From Thermodesulfatator atlanticus (GTDB lineage Bacteria > Desulfobacterota > Thermodesulfobacteria > Thermodesulfobacteriales > Thermodesulfatatoraceae), in the NCBI GenBank assembly GCA_011321895.1, contig DROK01000185.1, positions 1-5,779 of the forward strand: a stretch of DNA of 5,779 nucleotides. Direction: 5' to 3'. The notes under the pieces are model-generated. The model saw nothing but the letters and a program-made list of their open reading frames with translations. It did not search any database and was not told the DNA's origin. Shown piece after piece: positions 5,590 through 5,779 of the stretch (the first letter of the stretch is position 1; the number at the start of each line of letters is the position of its first letter). Made by a program: the position numbers and the translations under genes.

Positions 5590-5779
5590 ATGGCTTCTAT
5601 TTTGCTTTTGGAAGATGATGTTTTACTCGGGTCCTCTATTGAAGAATATTTCAAGCAAAAGGGTTTTCAGGTAAAACTTCTTCATCATCCCTCAGAATTT
5701 TCCTTGGAAAGACTGGCCCTTTCTGATCTTTTAATCCTTGATCTTATATTGCCCGATATCTCTGGTGAAGAGATTTTAG
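5590..5779 (+). CDS. Response regulator, receiver domain, 3'-truncated
   Basis: The first 63 residues of a two-component response regulator; the rest lies beyond the window. The opening ASILLLEDDVLLGSSIEEYFKQKGF has the acidic pair Asp9/Asp10 that binds magnesium. LLILDLILPDISGEEIL places the phosphate-accepting aspartate at residue 51, followed by the usual LPDISG turn. The output domain is not visible, so this could be an OmpR-type, NtrC/PilR-type or receiver-only protein; the style of the opening slightly suggests OmpR-type. The ATG at 5590 lies 10 bases after a strong hairpin and has no Shine-Dalgarno sequence, so expression is probably low or depends on read-through from the pilin gene. 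By hand count the visible part is about 37% G+C, clearly lower than the genes before it. Confidence 0.88.
   Translation, partial: MASILLLEDDVLLGSSIEEYFKQKGFQVKLLHHPSEFSLERLALSDLLILDLILPDISGEEIL

Overview
The window looks like a core-genome segment of a thermophile-like, deltaproteobacterial-type bacterium. Thermodesulfobacteria is my best guess, but this is an inference from gene content and protein style, not a database match. The supporting signs are the order prs–rplY–pth–carD–PIN/TRAM, a CTC-type L25, a CarD protein, an FFKV-type MoeA, and a pilin whose N-terminal half resembles Geobacter PilA. Most of the genes are ordinary housekeeping genes. I see no CRISPR array, tRNA, rRNA, insertion sequence or phage gene.

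Layout. (1) Bases 1–2016 hold a plus-strand operon-like run: prs (5' end cut off by the window), rplY with a strong ribosome binding site, and pth starting with GTG two bases after the rplY stop. It supplies PRPP for nucleotide synthesis, a 5S rRNA-binding ribosomal protein, and recycling of peptidyl-tRNA. (2) A short gap (2017–2108) holds a good sigma-70 type promoter, followed by carD and a four-helix membrane PIN/TRAM protein with close spacing. (3) moeA lies on the minus strand (3641–4870) and meets the PIN/TRAM gene tail to tail, with overlapping stop codons. (4) A 286-base gap (4871–5156) between moeA and a divergent pilin gene is the most regulated-looking part of the window. It has a pair of 10-base direct repeats exactly 21 bases apart, a near-consensus sigma-54 promoter, a 16-base perfect palindrome in the leader and a full-strength Shine-Dalgarno sequence. 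(5) The type IV pilin gene is followed by a 13-bp hairpin. Ten bases later comes the start of an AT-rich response-regulator gene that runs off the end of the window.

I do not see a clearly new biological system. The best leads are the pilin control region (sigma-54 promoter with enhancer-like repeats, plus a leader hairpin whose 3' arm is complementary to the pilin ribosome binding site) and the pilin itself, which has six cysteines, a long charged leader, and aromatic residues at three of the five positions studied in Geobacter PilA.
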